A stretch of 64,000 bases of DNA from JALEFZ01 sp038527485. GTDB lineage: Bacteria; Bacteroidota; Bacteroidia; J057. Position numbers and translations under genes: made by a program. The notes under the pieces are model-generated. The model was not told the DNA's origin, ran no database searches, and was given only the letters and a program-made list of their open reading frames with translations. This document shows, in pieces, positions 60,958 through 64,000 of this stretch (position 1 is its first letter; every line of letters begins with the position of its first letter). The stretch is taken from NCBI GenBank assembly GCA_038527485.1, contig JBCBFT010000005.1:1-64000 (forward strand). Direction: 5' to 3'.

Positions 60958-61821
60958 TCAAGATGGGGCAAGAAATTTCTGCACCTCTTGAATAAAAAAA
61001 TCGGGAACCTCGCGATGTAAAAAGTGTCCCGCCTCCTCGTGAATAACCAATTTGAATTCTGCCTTCATTTTTTCTTCCATCTTATAAAAGGGATCTAGCA
61101 CCAGCGCACCATCTTTTTTTCCAGCCATCGCGAGCAAGGGAATCTCCTGTATTTTTCCATAAAATCTCAGCAACTCCTTGTTACTTCTATTTTCATAAAA
61201 AGAATAATAATATCCCAAGGCGGCCTCCAGTCGTCCTTCTTTTGCAAATGTCGCCTTCACCTGATCGCTGGTTTCCTGATAATTTTTCCAAGTGGGAGAC
61301 CAACGCTTATATAGCACATCGAGGTAATGAAAGTTGTTTTTGCGGGTATAAGTAAGAGATCGGGCAGGCGTGCTAAATCGCCAGAAATGCCGCGCTTTGT
61401 AAAGTGTGATGAGATCCGCTTTCAGAACACGTGGATGAGGAATGGCTACCGTGACAGCTTTGATGACGCGATCAGGACAAAGATTCATGATGGCATATAC
61501 CACCGATGCCCCCCAATCTTGTCCGACTAAATAAAAGCGTTCAATCCCCAACTGATCCGCCAGCTCTTGGATATCCTCTGCAATGGTCTTGATCCTGTAG
61601 TCTCCATTCTCAGGAATCCCTGTAGGATAATAGCCTCGTAAATAGGGCGCTACACAATGATAGTCCTTAGAAAAGGACTCAATGCTTTCGTCCCAAGTAT
61701 GTGCAAGGTCAGGAAATCCATGTAGAAAAATAATCGTAGGACCTTCCCCCTTTTCGATATAACGATAGTCTAGTGAATGAATAGAAATGTTTTTGACGGG
61801 GTGTTGGGAAAGAGGGTCCAT
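60958..61821 (-). CDS. Alpha/beta hydrolase (epoxide-hydrolase/haloalkane-dehalogenase type)
   Basis: This 287-residue alpha/beta hydrolase has the oxyanion-hole motif FLHGFPDLAHTWD (HGFP), the nucleophile elbow LVGQDWGASVVYAI, in which Asp replaces the usual Ser, a cap domain (residues ~130-225), and the C-terminal His in AGHFLHREVPDF with an acidic partner in GKKDGALVLDPF. The Asp nucleophile is the rule for epoxide hydrolases and haloalkane dehalogenases. The epoxide-hydrolase side (with cap tyrosines such as YYYSFY) is favoured, but not settled. It lies alone upstream of the Crp-type gene, 48 bp from its start. Confidence 0.88.
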   Translation of the reverse strand: MDPLSQHPVKNISIHSLDYRYIEKGEGPTIIFLHGFPDLAHTWDESIESFSKDYHCVAPYLRGYYPTGIPENGDYRIKTIAEDIQELADQLGIERFYLVGQDWGASVVYAIMNLCPDRVIKAVTVAIPHPRVLKADLITLYKARHFWRFSTPARSLTYTRKNNFHYLDVLYKRWSPTWKNYQETSDQVKATFAKEGRLEAALGYYYSFYENRSNKELLRFYGKIQEIPLLAMAGKKDGALVLDPFYKMEEKMKAEFKLVIHEEAGHFLHREVPDFFIQEVQKFLAPS

Positions 61822-62069
61822 GTAGGGTAATATTTAGCTAATGGGAAGAAGTAATCTGTCCTTCAAAAAGATAAAAAGATCGATAAGAAGAAACAAAAAG
61901 TGCCTTTCCCAATGGCTTATTATGGGCCCTCTGGAACTGGCCCCCTTCAGTTTTTAACTGAAGCTATACCTATACCTCAGATACAGTCTGGAGGTGGTAG
62001 TGGTCCACTTTTTTATTTGCTAAAGGTGCTTCATAGTGGGACGGCTACCTTTCATTAGAACTACGCTAC

Positions 62070-62238
62070 AGTATTTATATCCCATTTTCCTCGGTCTATC
62101 AACTCAAGTAGGCGAACATAGAAAAACGGGATATAATTGAGATGATAAGTCCTCAATAACAATACTTTAAACATCTTATTTTGAGTATAGTAACATTCCG
62201 TTGAGCATAACGTCTCAACACAGGTCCTATTACTAAGT
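62070..62238. repeat. Diverged dispersed repeat, copy B
   Basis: This is the partner of 52590-52749; the shared order of landmarks is given there. The copy lies 58 bp past the 3' end of a T9SS-type gene. Elsewhere in the 475-bp gap a small hairpin CTTCAGTT-TTT-AACTGAAG (61945-61963) has no T-run. No gene is seen in the gap. Confidence 0.6.
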
Positions 62239-62296
62239 CAATTATTTCCCTTTTTTATGAGCATCTTTAGGATGCCTGTAGTTTCTCATTTCATAG

Positions 62297-63247
62297 TTAC
62301 TCCTGTATCATGATAGTTTGAGTATGTACTTCTCTTCCTACAGATATGTTGACAAAGTAAGTACCTTGAGGCAGTGAAGGTAGCCCCACTCGTATGGGTT
62401 GACGATCAAGTATTCGATGCCTGTGTTCTTGCCAGACAGATTGTCCCGTAACATTGATAAGCGCAATCGAGAAAAAATTGCTCTTGGAATCGGGAAGTTC
62501 CAAGACCAGTTCATGGGTTTCCTCGGCATACCAAATCTTGAGGGGAGGAGCCACACCCGCTTCTGCTATACTTGTAACTAGGTTACATTCTCCTGAGAAA
62601 TTTGGGTTTTGCCACGAAATGAGGTTGTCTTCATAGCACCTCAACTGCCCCCTGAATAGATTCGCTGTGATGTCTCCATACATTCCTAAGGGTTGTTCGA
62701 TAGGACCTATACGCTCCACAATGCCTTCATAGAAGCCCCATAAATTGGCATTCCCTTCTTCTAAGGGATGAGAATATTGGATGGCAAGCGGTACCCCTCC
62801 AAAGGAAAGGGTTGTAACGGAATCTATGGCCACCTTAAACGTAATCGTATCGGATTGTTCTCCATTTTCTGCTGGAATGAAACCCACATAGCTTGTATCC
62901 TGAATTGTAAGGGTATCTCCGCTCATCAGATTCAAATCATAGATAAGATGAAAAGTTCCCTGGTAGTATCGATATACGCGATGAGATGCTTCATAGACAA
63001 TTTCTAGGGAATCGAGGAATAGGCTTCCTGAGCCAAACTCTTCTACCTTCAACACCTTCGCTTGCTGCCCTGCTATAAAGGTATCTCTCACTACTTCTAG
63101 CGTATAATAGCCACAAGAAGGGGATTCTATATTGCAGAGTTCTGTATTGTAATGCCACTTGGCCCCTATTGGAAACCAATCTTGAGCAAATAAACTTGTA
63201 AAAATCCCTAATAGGCAGAGTGATATAGATAATAATTGTCGCATCAT
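62297..63247 (-). CDS. Secreted protein with T9SS type A-like sorting domain
   Basis: This 316-residue exported protein has a signal peptide (QLLSISLCLLGIFTSLFA) and a mature domain that begins DWFPIGAKWHYN, as in several Bacteroidota surface proteins with a repeated strand pattern. The last ~75 residues are a sorting-type domain (LKIWYAEETHELVLEL, ALINVTGQSVW, QGTYFVNIS). Most of the protein is beta-strand. Its function is not recognisable. It starts 8 bp after the end of the next upstream gene, so the two are probably cotranscribed. Confidence 0.75.
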   Translation of the reverse strand: MMRQLLSISLCLLGIFTSLFAQDWFPIGAKWHYNTELCNIESPSCGYYTLEVVRDTFIAGQQAKVLKVEEFGSGSLFLDSLEIVYEASHRVYRYYQGTFHLIYDLNLMSGDTLTIQDTSYVGFIPAENGEQSDTITFKVAIDSVTTLSFGGVPLAIQYSHPLEEGNANLWGFYEGIVERIGPIEQPLGMYGDITANLFRGQLRCYEDNLISWQNPNFSGECNLVTSIAEAGVAPPLKIWYAEETHELVLELPDSKSNFFSIALINVTGQSVWQEHRHRILDRQPIRVGLPSLPQGTYFVNISVGREVHTQTIMIQE

Positions 63248-63255
63248 GTTGGATA

Positions 63256-64000
63256 TTAGCGGATAGAAGTCTTGATAAATTTACCAGTATAGACAGTATC
63301 TCGGTGGATGAGGCGATAGAGGTAAACTCCATTCGGGTATTCACTGATATCAACCGAAGCCTTCCAGTTCATCGCCGAGGAAATCATCTGTGTGGTACGA
63401 ATGATTCGGCCTTGCAAATCAAATACTTCTACTAAAGGACGGTTAGCAAAGCTTCCTGTAACTTGAAAGTTGATATTTCCTGCTGTTGGGTTTGGAAATA
63501 CGACCAATTTGCTGTCTTCTAGAGGTGAAGGGGTATTTGTGGTAAAGGTAGTAGTATCGTTGAGGTAGAGCGAGATAGCTAGCCGAGCCGTATCAGCTGG
63601 TATAAAACGATTAACAGGGTCTCCTGAAGCAGTACTTCTGACGAATAAGTAGTATCCTGAGGCTATTGCACTATTTTGTGAAAATGACTCTAAGGTTATT
63701 GCAGGTAGATTTGCAAGGCTTGTGGTGTTATCCTGTGATCCCAGTAAAGTTGAAGAGCTATTTCTAACCCAGGCTGTATCAACTCGAATTGAAGGTGCCT
63801 GAGTGTATGTATAGATATGCTGATACTTATATACATCTACGATGTAATTGGTCGCACTGCTGGGTAAGACCATAATCATCTGGGATAAATTTGATAATAC
63901 CAGTAGAGACTGGAGTAGAAAGTGTATCTAGCACAACTGTAGATGTATAGTGCTGAATCCTGTATTTAGCTGTATCAAGTCGATCCAGCACTCGCCCCGC
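63256..64000 (-). CDS. T9SS cargo protein, C-terminal part, with apparent frameshift
   Basis: The part from 63256 to 63879 (207 codons from an ATG) has no signal peptide and ends in a type A sorting domain (LVVFPNPTAGNINFQVTG, EVFDLQGRIIRTTQ, YPNGVYLYRLIHRDTVYTGKFIKT, quoted in parts). The reading frame used there closes at a TAG at 63928-63930, but a different frame is open from the right edge of the window to 63827 and looks coding (QHYTSTVVLDTLSTPVSTG). The two would join near 63870-63885 by a one-base shift. It may be a real frameshift, a sequencing error or a broken gene. The true start is outside the window. Confidence 0.65.

Overview
The window comes from a chromosome of a Bacteroidota bacterium, probably one of the gliding, type IX secretion (T9SS) lineages such as Cytophagia or Saprospiria. 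The evidence is two copies of the T9SS/gliding protein GldN, three secreted proteins with C-terminal sorting-type domains, candidate promoters of the TTTG / TAnnTTTG type, no obvious Shine-Dalgarno sites, and families typical of the phylum (DUF2851, patatin with an N-terminal membrane domain, DUF721 beside recF, HXXEE, DUF4345). No rRNA, tRNA, CRISPR array, intact insertion sequence or phage was seen.

Positions 1-22 kb are mostly housekeeping. A gldN fragment at the left edge is followed by a sodium/solute symporter, DUF2851, a membrane patatin-like lipase, a ParE-type toxin-antitoxin pair, purC, an ABC-F ATPase, a three-copy stem-loop repeat, an SDR oxidoreductase, an isolated nuoJ, a Xer recombinase, a MATE exporter, a fused FAD/Fe-S dehydrogenase, prmC, a full-length gldN and an outer-membrane beta-barrel.

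Positions 22-40 kb hold core information-processing and envelope genes. These are a zinc-ribbon protein with Nif3, the rimP-nusA-infB operon (good promoter, plus a terminator-like hairpin just before the rimP start), pdhA, recF-DUF721, pdxJ, and lpxK with a phytase lipoprotein. Next comes a compact set of three overlapping genes: a Ras/Rab-like GTPase, a putative regulator and a small sensor-like protein. It is the most interesting candidate system here. A serine hydrolase with a leftover GH3-type domain and a glycosyltransferase follow.

Positions 40.8-64 kb are accessory, and every gene is on the minus strand. They include pentapeptide-repeat, beta-propeller and GH74-like secreted proteins, an AT-rich Rpn-family nuclease whose stop codon sits in an attC-like core, an AraC regulator broken by one in-frame TGA, an extended SDR, and many lineage-specific hypotheticals. 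Two adjacent genes share an undescribed helical domain, one of them fused to a GXWXG/DUF4334-type protein. There is a PIN-toxin remnant, two Crp/Fnr regulators, an alpha/beta hydrolase and, at the right edge, T9SS cargo with an apparent frameshift. A diverged repeat of about 160 bp occurs twice in this block.
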